Source: Plectrocnemia conspersa (lineage: Eukaryota > Arthropoda > Insecta > Trichoptera > Polycentropodidae). Taken from it: a stretch of 64,000 nucleotides of DNA. A program made the translations under genes and the position numbers. The notes under the pieces were generated by a model. The model was given only the letters and a program-made list of their open reading frames with translations, did no database searches and was not told where the DNA came from. The DNA lies in assembly GCA_009617715.1 (NCBI GenBank), contig VTFK01000360.1, positions 231,129 to 295,128 of the forward strand, in the 5' to 3' direction. Of the stretch, positions 22,991 to 35,239 are shown piece by piece (within the stretch, counting starts at the first letter, position 1; each line of letters starts with the position of its first letter).

Positions 22991-23026
22991 ACCTACAAAT
23001 ATTTGTACACAAAAATATTTGTAGGT
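22991..23026. repeat. Hairpin with perfect 14-bp arms
   Basis: ACCTACAAATATTT and AAATATTTGTAGGT are exact complements around an 8-nt loop. AAATATTT recurs several times just upstream. Confidence 0.85.
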
Positions 23027-23029
23027 TTC

Positions 23030-23385
23030 AAATATTTCATTTAAGATATTAGTTGATTTAAATTTAAATTACATTTTTTTTAATACAAAAATACTTTTAA
23101 TGTATCGCAGATAATATATAATACAACATAAAGTCCCAAATTGTAGCATTAAATTAATTAAAATTAATTACATTAATAATATTAAAATTTATTAACCTAA
23201 ATATTTAACGAGAAACATTAATATTTTTATTGAAATTAATAGATATGATATTAGCAACTTTACAAAATATAGTAAAAAGTATTAAAAAATATTTTGTCTA
23301 TACAGTAAAATAAATTAATATAATTTTACTTGTAAGATATTTTTAAATTTGAACGCCTGGTTCTTTGAGGGTTAAGACAGAATAT
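23030..23385. other. AT-rich spacer, nothing recognised
   Basis: No frame or element end recognised. Confidence 0.6.
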
Positions 23386-23389
23386 GGCT

Positions 23390-23960
23390 GCTGTGAAATT
23401 TAGTGTAGAACGGAAGTCGTCTATTGTTTTATTAATGCGAGGGATGGTGTTGGGGGGGCTTTATGTTGTTATGACGCCGATAGATGGCCGCAGGGTGGCC
23501 GAATCTATTACAGATTAGTTTCAGGGTGCTGTGCCTACTACGCTACTCCACCCTGATAAATTGATGGGTTACACTTATCCCAATTACATTACCCCCACTC
23601 CAGCCCAATACGCAGCTAATGGACACCGCTAAATGGTTCGCTTGTAAATTAGGTATCGATCTGGAAATAAAAAATACACTCAGTTTCACTTTCCTACTTT
23701 TGATCTAGTGTCCGGGATAGTTTTGGATTGACGAGGGTGTTGGTGAGTATCCCTCAATCAAGGCGACCGCAAAGAGGTCGAGAGGTCACGGGATTAGATT
23801 AAATCAGGAGGTGGCTACGGTGGGCGGGCATCGTCTTAATTAAAGCAAAGTGATTTAATTAGCAAACAAATTTTGAAAGCGTGAGTCGGCGATTAATTTG
23901 GAATTCAACACCAAATCACCTCGATGACCTTGGGTTGATATACAAGAACAATACACCGAT
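23390..23960. promoter_or_regulatory. GC-richer island, candidate conserved regulatory block
   Basis: A clear composition change, with no domain-bearing frame. The distal part (23830-23920) has closely spaced ATTA/TAAT cores (CTTAATTAAAGC, GATTTAATTAGC, GATTAATTTGG), like insect developmental enhancers. Inference only. Confidence 0.3.
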
Positions 23961-23969
23961 ACAAAAATA

Positions 23970-25040
23970 TGTTTTTCAAGATGAAATAATTTTCACATCT
24001 TTGAAAATGCATTTAGATTAGTCGCAGTGTTATTTGAAATATTTATCTATAGTTTTGTTGGGCCAACGGCATGGTTTACGTCCTGCTCATTTTTCTGTCA
24101 CTAAAAACGTTTTCAATTATTCGTAGTTTTCAACTATTCGAATATATAATAAAAAATGGATGAAATATTTAAATATTTAAATATTTTAAATATTTATAAA
24201 TTTATTATAATAAATATTTATAAATTTTATTTTAAATAATTATATACTTTTCATATCAACGTTTGTTTTATGCAGATTTGCATTTAACTTTAATAACTAG
24301 AAATAAATCAATCGCAATCGAATTATTGAACTGATTGAAATAAAATCTTAGGTGATATGAATTTAGCTAAAATTTTCGGCGCACACCTATTTTTGAGATA
24401 AGCGTTAGACGATAATGAAGTTTAGGCTTTCAAAAATTTTGTTTCACCCAACGATTGAATTTTGTGAATTTTGGTCATATTAGACACCGCCGATAAACAT
24501 TTTATTCAGAAATGTTTTTCGAATGTTTAAATGAATTTTTTTTTTGTTAAGAAAAAGTGTCTCATTTTCTCGCATTTTGAAATAAAATCTGTATTGAACG
24601 CAAAGATTTTTTTTATTTTTCATTCGAGATACAAATATTTGATTAATTATTCGAATGTTCATATGTTTAAGAATTAGGCAATAATTCGAATAATCGAGTA
24701 TTCGAATATTCGATTGAGAACCCGAGTCCCTGCCCTTCTTTCTTACATCAATACGTCGTATACACTGATTTTAAGTTTTTAATGGGTTATAAACCAACTT
24801 GTACTTAAATTTAAATGTATGCATGTTTACCTATATTTAACGTTTATATAAAAAAATGTATATTAATTTTTACTTTATAAAAGGTATTTTTTCTTAATTA
24901 ATATTGTTATGCTATTATTTATATTCTTAGTTTACCTTTTCAATTTTAAAAATTGGAAATATTTATTTGCCAGCATCTTGTATCTTACTTCAACTGATGG
25001 ATTTCACTGTAATCTTAATTTTAAAATAAACGTTTATTAA
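23970..25040. other. AT-rich spacer, nothing recognised
   Basis: Contains overlapping AAATATTTAAATATTT palindromic runs near 24160-24240 and clustered TATTCGAATATTCG-like motifs near 24680-24715. No gene recognised. Confidence 0.5.
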
Positions 25041-25239
25041 AAGTATAAAGGACTATCTCAGGCTACTTCTAAATGCACCACCACCCTTTTTATAAAAGTA
25101 TACCTTAGCACTCTATTGTTGTAGTCGATTGCCAAACTATTCGTTTGTCGGCATTTCGCTTTTGAACAAAATTCTTGCGGCCGTATGAACGTTATAAAAC
25201 ATTCCCAAAACTCACACAGAAGGACGCCTACCCTCAGCT

Positions 25240-25400
25240 GTGGCCAACCTTTTTTCACGCAATAACACAATAGTAAACTTTCCCGCCGTGAGTTTACTGA
25301 ACGTCCATAATTAGATTAATCAACCAATTAAGGCCAGATCATATGGATAATTAGCAGAGTGCATCCAATTAATATCAAACGGCATTTGAGTCAAAGACAA
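25240..25400. promoter_or_regulatory. Candidate homeodomain-site cluster
   Basis: Within about 80 bp there are TAATTAG, GATTAATC (25314-25321), CCAATTAAGG, GGATAATTAGC and CCAATTAATATC. This density of ATTA cores in mixed-composition sequence resembles insect developmental enhancers. No adjacent gene is visible. Confidence 0.3.
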
Positions 25401-25404
25401 GTTA

Positions 25405-26800
25405 GCAAGCAAAAATCAAGCATTAAAATAAAATTAAATTATAATCAATAACATATGTTTCTAAACATAAATATATTTTTGATCTTAAAATGCAAATAGA
25501 TTTTTATTTAGCTTACAATTAATGTTATTATTTAAGGTAAGCAATGAATAAAAGTTTTTTTGTTATTTAAATGTTAACAAAAACAGAAAAGCACCTAATA
25601 TTTTTATATTTAAAAATACGATGATGCAAGAAACTACTTCCGAGAAATTAATAAGTTTGGTGTCTGTCAACGAGATTTCTTTCTGAATTGTTATAAGAAT
25701 TTTGTTACTATCTCATGTTTGTTGCTAATGCAATGAGTGGTGTCATTGAAAAAACTTATTATTTTTATGAAGTAGCAAAACCATATGTATTACTAATTAT
25801 TGCAAGAGCTCAACCAAAGCACAGAGAAAATAGTTTTCCTTTCTATTTAAAAAAATCATCCCTAGTTTTTGTCAAATAACTGTTTCTCTTGATCGCATAG
25901 CAGTCACAAAAGCTTCCAATAACTACATAACAAAACTTTTTAATCTAATAAGAGGGCCATTTAAAAGTTGTAATACTACGATCGATACAGACCATACGTG
26001 ACAGTAGATGGATTACGTTAAGAATAAAAATAGCTTTTTGAATTTTTCTGCAAATATTATTATCATTTAACAAAGAAAATAAAATACCAGAAAATTTGCT
26101 ACATCGCATTTTTCAAAATATATACCGGTCGTTCCAAACCTGTTTAGATAACAAAAAAAAAATATTGCAACCTGTTTAAAAGTCTTGAAAAAATTTAGGT
26201 TGATCCAATTACAGCTTCAAATCATCGTATTTAGTCATGGCAGAAAAAAGTGGATGAGCACTAATTTATCTTTATATTTTGTTTCAATCCTTTCCGATAA
26301 ACGGAGAAGATTTGAAAGGCAGCTGCTTCTCTCTTCGCGTTACTTTAGTCTAGCTCGATGTCTAAAATTCAGAATTAAACCTTTTTCAGAGACGATTAGA
26401 TAATTTGAAAGCAGACACAATAATACTTCACGTTTACAATAAGATGAATATATGAATTTACTTAAACGTGTTAAAATGAGATTATTGCACTGTATCAAAT
26501 ATAAAATAAATAATTGTTTCAGAATCAAAATAATCACTTCTTACGTATAGACCAAAACATTTTTTAACTATTTATTATTTATATAACAATATATAAATAT
26601 TTGTTAAAATAAAATTTATTATGAAAAAAAAACCTATGTTTTTTTTAATGTTATGATTTGACAATATTTATTCCGGTTCATCAATAAATATTTTAGTAAA
26701 TTGTTTATTTAATATATTCTTGATTGGATTCTAGATTCATATAATATTTCTTTTATTAAAATATTTTGCTTTAGATTCTGAAAATATAGCAAAAGAACTG
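25405..26800. other. AT-rich spacer, nothing recognised
   Basis: Short frames of 72 and 65 codons near 26185-26537 have no recognisable domain. Confidence 0.5.
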
Positions 26801-26808
26801 TCGCGTTT

Positions 26809-26816
26809 GTTATAAC
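26809..26816. repeat. Left target-site duplication of the hAT MITE
   Basis: GTTATAAC, identical to 27155-27162. Confidence 0.9.
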
Positions 26817-27154
26817 CAGGGCTGTGGAGTCGGAGTCGGAGTCGGAGTTGGAGTCGTGGAGTCGTGGTGTTTTGGCCGGAGTTGGAGTCGGAGTCGGAGT
26901 CGTGAAAAATAAGCGACTCCGAGCATTTTTTTAAATTATTAAATTTATGAATTTTTAATTGCGTAATAATTAATGTGTATAGCGTATGAATATTAAACGT
27001 GTAGAAAAACATCAAAAATACCTGATAAAATTAAACTTTTTTGAGTCGGAGTCGAAGTCGGAGTCGGAGTCGGAGTGGAGTCGTGTTGTTGGTAAATATC
27101 GGAATCGGAGTCGGAGTCGGAGTCGTGTTTTTTTTTAACGACTCCACAGCCCTG
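26817..27154. mobile_element. hAT MITE, 338 bp, built of GAGTCG hexamers
   Basis: Starts CAGGGCTGTGGAGTCGGAG and ends with the complement, CGACTCCACAGCCCTG. Flanked by an exact 8-bp direct repeat GTTATAAC (26809-26816 and 27155-27162), the target duplication length of hAT elements. Both halves carry tandem GGAGTC hexamers in direct orientation. It encodes no transposase, so it would move only with an enzyme supplied elsewhere. The exact target duplication suggests a fairly recent or well-preserved insertion. Confidence 0.9.
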
Positions 27155-27162
27155 GTTATAAC
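27155..27162. repeat. Right target-site duplication of the hAT MITE
   Basis: GTTATAAC, identical to 26809-26816. Confidence 0.9.
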
Positions 27163-27164
27163 AT

Positions 27165-29090
27165 TTCTTAACATGTTATGTATTTAAAAAAAAAATGATG
27201 TACAAAGCAAGACTTATTTCGATTGATTCACAGAAATATTCAATCAATATAAAAAAAATATAAAAAAGAATGTGATGATGATCCGAAATAAATATGGCTG
27301 ATGTTGTAAAATTTCCAATTGTTATTTAAAAACAAATTATTTATATTATCTAAAGTACAAAAAAAGTATTTAGTGACATGTTTACATTTATGATGAGTCA
27401 TAAAAATTCATTTCAACAATTTAGCTTCTTCACAATTAATATATTTTGAGCGCCGTTGTCAATACACACAAGAGTAGTGAATAATGATTCTGTAGACAGT
27501 TGCTCAGTTGCCAGTATCAAAGGTGACTCAAAGCGTTCCATTGGGACCAATTTTTTTATACCACCTTATTGGCGGACTAACGCTGGAAAAAATTCAACAA
27601 AAAAAGGGATAAATAAAAGCGGAACGGAATTCTAACGAAGATCTTTTCTAGAAGGTAGTAAAGAAGAAAGGAAACACACGTGCGCTTGTGTGCGTCCGTT
27701 GAATCTAATTGTTATATGTGAAATGGCATATATACATACATCCTTTTGTGGAGATTTCTGGACCCACTAGAGGTGCTCTAATAATAATGCATACCTACTT
27801 TAATCGCTCTTCGGGACCTTTTCGGACCCTCACCGAAACCAACGCTCGCCTACCAAAGACCTGGTTAGCATCCCCTTTTGTTGCTCCCCCACACAAACTT
27901 GTCCGCATATTCACCCCGAATAGTGATGATACAATTCCACGTGTGTATACAATGATACAATAAAATATCACTATGATCATAAAATAATTTGATTTGATCT
28001 ATTAGGACAGATATAAAACAAACATATTTGTACAAAAATGTCGACTACACATTTTTTGATAAGCTGGAAATTTGATCAAAAATTATCGACGAAACATAAA
28101 TTTAGGATTCAGTTATTTGTAGATTTTTAAATAATTTTTCAACTTATTTAAAATGCCTAATTTCAAGCAGATTTCTTTTTTATGAGTAAACAGTTTGATA
28201 AAAAATAAACAAAGCGGTTATTAATATTGTGTGATAAAAGCGAAGTTACTACCTATTTTTAATTATTTTTTGCCCTGGCGTTTGCTGCTTAATAAAATTA
28301 TACTTACCACAACCTTGAGGTAAGGTTATAACTTAATTAACTTAACGGTATAGTCTAATGGATTCCAACTGAACGTACAGGTGAGATTAGCTATTTATCA
28401 GAAACGAGTTAAATTAAAAAAATAAGCTTAAGTGCTTTCTTTACATTACTCTACTATATTACATATATTTTATATCGATAATAAGTTGACATTATACTTA
28501 ATGAATTAATTGATGGAATTCACACAAGCGAATTAATTTTGTACTTAATGCAATAATATGGGACATCCTGTGTCTATAAAAATGCACACGCATTTATTAA
28601 GACAAAAAAACATGCGTGACCGATTTCATTGGCGTCTTCCATCGCCGAAAGGGCAAATGTTTTTTATCGCTATTTTTTGTGCCCCTAGATTTGGTAAAAT
28701 GAGGTAGGATATGAATCCGTTATGTGGAATTTTTTAATTCTATGGTCTTCAAGGACAGGGGTTGTTTTTTGACGATTTAAAGATAGTGTGATAAAATATT
28801 CAGAAGATCAATGTGTGTGGTCCTAATACCACTTTATACGTTTTACAAATATTGACAACTATTATAAATAACTACACTTATGTCTAAAGTGGTATTTTAA
28901 CTTTTGAATGTTAGGCTTTCTATCTCGAGAGATGTAGGTACAATAGTTACTTTGTCAGATGTTTTAACTTCGAATGTATGATGACAATATAATATATGTA
29001 TTTCATGTACTTAAATTAAAAACGGGTTACTCTAAAAATAATACAGAGTATATAAACACTAACATTAAATAAGTCAATGTACAATGTTAG
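27165..29090. other. Spacer with a GC-richer patch at 27700-27930
   Basis: Frames of 84 codons (plus) and 61 codons (minus) overlap in the patch, with no recognisable domain. The rest is AT-rich. Confidence 0.4.
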
Positions 29091-29094
29091 CATA

Positions 29095-29660
29095 TTAATG
29101 AGCTAGTTGGTGATAGTCATTGTAGAGTTATTGCGGACGTTCTGGATCTGACGGGCATCAGAAGGGGACGCTTTCTAAAGGCGTATACCTATTTCGCCGT
29201 TCTAAGAAGCAACTGTAGCGATTGGCTGGATGATCGCTGCATAATTGCGATTGGTCAGCAAGCATGCTATTTAATGAAGCGAAAATTGTAAAAAAAAATG
29301 AGCAAACATATTATGAAACATTTGATTAAACACATTAAATAAAAAAATCGCGGATCACCAAAATTTTCTTGCGGTGGTCTACGAACCGTCGGCTAGTGAT
29401 AATTGTCATAAAATACACAAATAGCTCACGGACTGTTAAAGTAAAACGCGTTCCTGATAACAAAGCACCTCGAAAGATTTTTCGCAGACGCCATTTACGC
29501 AAAGAGAGAATCACTACTCGATTTTTTGTGAAAGTTTTATGAACGAAACGTTCCCACCGAGATCGTAGGAATAATCTAATGATAGATGAGATCGGGAAAA
29601 TGACACTTACTGGAACTAAAGGGCACAGGAACTAAATGCTTGACGGACGCCAATCTCTAT
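29095..29660. other. Moderately GC-richer block
   Basis: More complex composition than its flanks, no frame of note. Could be a conserved non-coding block. Confidence 0.25.
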
Positions 29661-29664
29661 ACAT

Positions 29665-30085
29665 AATCTAAATCACTATGTAGAGAGAAAAAGTCTGCAG
29701 CAGATCGAGTGCATCTAAATATTTTTAAATTTTCTGCAGACAAAATAAAACTGAATTTTTTAACTGCCGTGTTTATGTCATTATTAAATAACGATAAGCT
29801 AGTTTATACATTTAAGTAACTCCCAAACGGGTGAATAAAAATTTTGAAAATCTATTGAACATTTATTGAACAAATAAACACTGATCTAAATGTTTCTTTA
29901 AAATCATTGCTAAACAATTTTGCCAAATCAAAGCTTTAAAAATCTTTTTAAAATAAATGGCATATTGAGGTAGTGGTAATTGAGTTTAAAAAATACTTGC
30001 TGGAAGATCTTGCTACTGTACAAAGATAATACGAGTGCTATAAACTCTTCATGGTTTACAACTTTATAGGGGCGGTGTCGTAATT
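29665..30085. other. AT-rich spacer, nothing recognised
   Basis: No supported feature. Confidence 0.6.
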
Positions 30086-30089
30086 ATAA

Positions 30090-30470
30090 TTGAATTGTGC
30101 CATTTCTTGACTTTGTGACATTTGATGCTCAACGGTCGCCGGACTTATTAGCGCAGTGGCAGCTTTTGAGCAACCGGAAATTGGGTTATGTATTTACACC
30201 GAGTAGAAATAAAAAGAATGGCTTCCTTTCGGAAAGGTGCCACGCATATGCCTCTCCCCTTTCTTTTCTTCTCTCCTTCTTCCTTCCACCTTATTCCGCT
30301 TCTTTATTATGTACTTTTGTTCCGATCATTTATTTTCTGGGGATCGCTAATTAAGGCGCGCGCGAACTTTGCCGAGTTTGTCCGAGCGCCAGCGGATATT
30401 GCCGAGATGGTTGTATCTCTTCGTACGTTTGTATGCGTTTGAGTGAACCTATTAACTTTCGGCAAGGGCG
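30090..30470. other. GC-richer island
   Basis: Two overlapping plus frames of 85 and 84 codons are open. Neither shows a domain, and openness in two frames argues for composition rather than coding. Confidence 0.3.
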
Positions 30471-30474
30471 GCTC

Positions 30475-31775
30475 GTGAGGATCAAAATATATGTATATTT
30501 TATTTTTGATAAATATTAAACATGGAGTAGTCTCCGATACACTAGATTAATGGGGTACTGTGGTTACGTGAAATAGTTTTCTAGTACTTTCTAGTATGTT
30601 TTAATATGAAAATGACAATGTTCTTTGATTGTTGGGGTTTTAACGTTATAAGTTGTTTTATATATTATTTTTATAATTTTATTATAAATAATTTTCAATA
30701 TAAAAAAAAAATTATTAGCATCAGGCAGGTCAACTATGTTAATTTTATTTTTTGTTTTGAGCGCGCCCTTGATGTCTAAGAACCGCAATGGCGGCAAACC
30801 ATTAAGAGAAAAATTGTAAAATATGTTCATGCGGGGGTTCCTCAAGGGTCCAAGGCCCTTTGCTCTTCATGTTATTAATTAATTACAAATTCAACTTTTA
30901 CTCCTTTCTACAGAGTGATTTAGATTCTTAATGGGGATAGGTGTCCGTCAATCGGCACAAATAAATTTTGTACGGTATCTGGATGACCCTTTAATAAGTA
31001 CAGCTATCTGACTTTTTAATTATTTGTTGGAAAGTACCGTTTTTTATCTAGGTACACGATTCACTACGTTTTCTTTTGACAATTAGCGAACAGCAGTGTA
31101 GAAAATAAAATGTTAGTGAAACTTTGATTTAATTTAAACTCTAATATTTAACGTTTACTGATATACAGCTGAATAGTCTTAACATTCAAGAATTCATTCC
31201 ATGATTTTTAAAATGCAGGGTTTACCGTTTTTTGCAGAAAATTTCCTGTCCTCTTAATAGTATCCAGATATCAAGACCACCAATTTGACCGTAAAAAAAA
31301 ATAAAAATATTTGTTAAAAGCGTAGTAAATACATTTGTTATTAGTATTTATAACTTGCAAAACAAGTGTATTTGTTACGCCGGTGAAAGTGATGATTGGA
31401 GATTCGGGTGGATTACCTAAACAAAAGGACAGTTAATTTCTTTACAAGTACAAAGGAGTGATTTACTAGCTTAAAAAATGCAAACAGGTCAGTGTCAAGT
31501 CCCTCATGAAAGGTGATAAACTATAGCAATCAATTTCAGCATACAAATATTTGAATTAGTCCAAACGTTAATATTAAGTAAAACACATATACACCTCTTA
31601 TTTTAAGAATGTGTAAAATATTTTTTTTCTTAATTATTTTAATACCTGTAAAATAATATTTTTTGCCCCATTTTTTCCTTGAATTTTTAACGAAGTGTAT
31701 TTTTATATTAACTAATTTGAGAAAATATTTTTATATATTGTTTTATTTCACGTTTTTTCCATGACTCTTTTAACG
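30475..31775. other. AT-rich spacer, nothing recognised
   Basis: An 84-codon minus frame at 30591-30845 is rich in Ile, Asn and Lys and has no recognisable domain. Confidence 0.5.
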
Positions 31776-31779
31776 TAGT

Positions 31780-32700
31780 AATGTTTTTATAAATAGCCAC
31801 AAATTATATTAAGAAGAAAACGGATTAGATTGATTAACAAACTTTGCTGAAATATTTCACAAGCTATTTTGAATAATATTTATTAAAGCTAAAATTAAAA
31901 ATACGGCAGTTATCGTATCCTCAAATTTTGTTATTCTACATACAAATGACAAAATAGTGTATTTCTTTTCTCTAAAGTTTTTATATGTTTTTAATAGCAG
32001 CCATTTTTTAAAAAAGTTGGCAGATCAGATTGGTTAACTAATTTAGCTGGGATGTTTACAAGATCTATTCTTAAAATACTTCCATAATTTTTGTCGTGAT
32101 TATTAGTAATTGTGTCCAGTAAATAATATAATGATTTTTTCAAAGATTTTTTTATTACAATTAAAAAAATATATTTTTTTTTAATAAATTTGTACTTAAT
32201 CAATACCTAAAAGTAAATAAAAATAATTAAACTACGTCTACAAAATGTCAATATCATAATGTCAGATTTTTATCTTTATTTTATGTTTTAAGTTTTATTC
32301 TTTTACTCTTGTCTAAGATTTTTTCAACTAAATGTATTTTTTTGTGTACTAAAATAAAACAAATATTTTCATCCATTTTCATAATAAGTTTTAAAACGGA
32401 AACAATGGCAGTTATCGTTTCCTTGAAATAATAAATTTTTTTTTTAATTTAATTTTTTTAACAATTAAAAATATATTGTTATAAAATTTAAATTTATATT
32501 TTTAACTTTTTTTAACCGAGTAAAGAATTTTTAATTTTTTTAATAGCAACTATTTTAAAACTTTATGTTTAAAAATAGTTGCTATTCTAATCTTAAAAAA
32601 AGTTTTATGTCGAAATTATAAAAACTACAGCAGTTACCGTGTCTCAAATTTGTTATACTAAGTTTTTTATTTTCAAAAATATCCTGATTCTTACTTTAAA
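31780..32700. repeat. Degenerate repeat cluster, related to 42200-42620
   Basis: GGATTAGATTGATTAACAAA (31822) and GATCAGATTGGTTAACTAAT (32024) start two diverged units of about 200 bp that share GCTGRRATRTTT and ACAAG blocks. GGCAGTTATCGTWTCC occurs at about 31904 and 32407, with CAGCAGTTACCGTGTC at 32627. AATAGCAGCCATTTTT at 31994 and AATAGCAACTATTTT at 32541 are further shared blocks. The order is partly scrambled. Confidence 0.5.
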
Positions 32701-32704
32701 AATA

Positions 32705-33940
32705 AATAAATATAATTTAAATCCTAAAACTATTAAATAACTGCAATATACTTAATATGTTTTTAAAATTTGTGACATAAAATCTTTTGTATAATATAAA
32801 AATTTAGTTTCGCGACACTGATCGGTTAAAAACGAGAGAGAAGGACCAATTTTTTTGTACTGCAATTTTCGTATTTTGTTTATTTATTATAGTTACATTT
32901 GACATTATAATTATCCACTATTTAGAACAGCAATTTACTTTACAACTTTTTATGTATTTTCATTTTTTTTTAAATAATTATTTATAAATGGATCATTTCG
33001 ATTAAATTAATTTGAAATTGACGTATTATTTAATTATTAAATATTGACAGTCTTAAAATTATTTATTTATTAAATATGAAAAAAAAAAGTATTATTTTTT
33101 AAAATGGTTTGTATTTGACAGTCCAAGTATTGACTAAACATTTTAAACACTACGCGGTTTATTTATTTTTAAATAGACAAAACAATAAATTTACATTCAT
33201 TTTGTCATTAAAATATATTAAAATAGCTAGAAAAAGCTTTCAGCAAGGATCTATAGGTTTTTGAACGATTCAAAAGTTTTAAATAGAGATGTGAAATGTC
33301 AAAATTGATAAAAGAGATGGACGAATAATAACATCAACTACTGATTTAAATAAAAAAATAAAGACCTTATGCTTAGTAATCGCTGATCCATTATGGTGTA
33401 TTGCGAAGCAATTCTAATCGACATTTTTCTTATGAAATAAGTAGCAGCTTAATTTATTCTGTTGCATTTTCAGATTAAACTTCAGACAAAACTGTTACAT
33501 TTTCAGATTAAACTTTCATGAATGATTATAACATATAAACAAAAGTCCATTAACCCTAAAAAAAAGAAACCAAAAAATTGAATATCTGTGTTTTATTATT
33601 ATATTCATTGATTAAAGTGGTTTATTTCACTACGAATTGCAAATATCAGGTCGTACGGTCAATAATGATTATTTCCTAATAATTTAACGACGTTTTTGCG
33701 TGACAATCCATAGAAAATGAGTAAAATTCTGGACGAACAACTCTTGAATTTTGTATCACAATAAAATAAAGGTGCGCATCGGATAAACATGACATCGTCG
33801 TGATGCCGCAGATACCGTTTTCACTAGAGACTAAATAGTGAAATCCACAAATGATTTTATGTAGGACAAAACGTTACCATATCTTACATATTATTTATTG
33901 TAAATTTATATTTTAAAACATTGTATTATAATTTCACATT
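32705..33940. other. AT-rich spacer with a small tandem duplication
   Basis: TGTTGCATTTTCAGATTAAA at 33460 is repeated as TGTTACATTTTCAGATTAAA at 33493, period 33 bp. Nothing else recognised. Confidence 0.6.
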
Positions 33941-33949
33941 ATAACTAGG

Positions 33950-34160
33950 TACGCCTCTGTATTATTTTCAGCATGCGCATTGCGCTGAAATGAGATGTTT
34001 CTCCCTAAACCAACCATTGGCTTGCGATCCGAATCTCAGTCCGCGTCGAGCGACTTAGCGGGACGCTTGTCCGAAGGTTGACGATCACTGAACCGTTTAC
34101 AAAGAGGTTAGAACTCGTCTGGCTTTAGCGTCTTTTGAAAAAGTTTCACGACCGCGCTCC
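33950..34160. other. GC-richer island
   Basis: Strongly GC-richer than its flanks (CGCGTCGAGCGACTTAGCGG region). No convincing frame. Nature unknown. Confidence 0.3.
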
Positions 34161-34164
34161 TCAG

Positions 34165-35030
34165 TATTATAACAAATTTTTACAGTTATTAAAACTGAGC
34201 TTCCCAAACTTTGACGCTGTTTTAATTTAAAACTGAATTATTTTAAATAAAATATTGACATATACATATACAAAGTTATTTTCAGATCCTAACCTATGAC
34301 CTCCTACTACCACTCTCATACTTAAGGTATACGACGATAGATTTGTTTTAGTTTATTAATTAAATAAATTTAATGAATGTTGATATTAAGTTTAATGTTA
34401 ATCAGCCGCCTATGAACTTGTAGTAGTATCCTTATAAGCATGTATGTATGAAATACTATGAAGCATTACATATCCATCAGCACGTGATGAAAGCCTTAAA
34501 ATGGTCGTTAATGGCGTAAGTGGCGATATGAGCCTCGGGCGACTAAATTAATAAAGCTTATGCTCTCAGTCGCTATGTGGCGTTAATAACCAATTTTCAT
34601 AATAATTATTATTTCAACTAAAAGGTATGCGCTGAAAAATCAACTTGGAATATAAACATAAGTTAACTGAAAGTTGTCTATATTCATTACTAGTGACATA
34701 TTTATTTTATTCATTTATAAATATTTATTTATATATAAATATTTTATAAATTAATTATTTAAAATTGATTAAGATATGTGAAAACGTAATTGTTGTATTT
34801 TATAAAATTAGTGTGTTAATAATATATATAATATAAATCGATTTATAACAATTGGTAACATTACAAATCCTTCTATAATATACTTTTTATATCAAACATA
34901 AATAAATATAGGTTTCTTAATAACTCTGAAAAAATAATTACTCTTGTTGCATTAACGAATAATGTGATTTAATTGTTTTTTTTTTAAATATGTTTATCAA
35001 TAATAGTTGCTAAATATATTTATTCCATAT
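34165..35030. other. AT-rich spacer with a GC-richer patch at 34490-34590
   Basis: The patch carries GGCGTTAATAACC and GACTAAATTAATAAAGC. No gene recognised. Confidence 0.4.
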
Positions 35031-35235
35031 AACCATAATTATACTCGCAGATCATTGTATAGCATTTGAAGTTAGCCGCGAATAAATAATTTTAAACTTG
35101 GTTCAAGCCAGTATCAAACAAGCCGATAATACTAATTCAGGAACAATATGATTAATGACTTTTTTTCATCAACAGCCGTAAAACCAACCATTATTACAAT
35201 AAACACGCAGATCATTGCATAGCATATGAAGTAAA
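35030..35235. repeat. Direct duplication, about 157-bp period
   Basis: CGCAGATCATTGTATAGCAT (35047) recurs as CGCAGATCATTGCATAGCAT (35204), with similar AACCATWATTA sequence upstream of each and TGAAGT downstream. Confidence 0.7.
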
Positions 35236-35239
35236 TATA

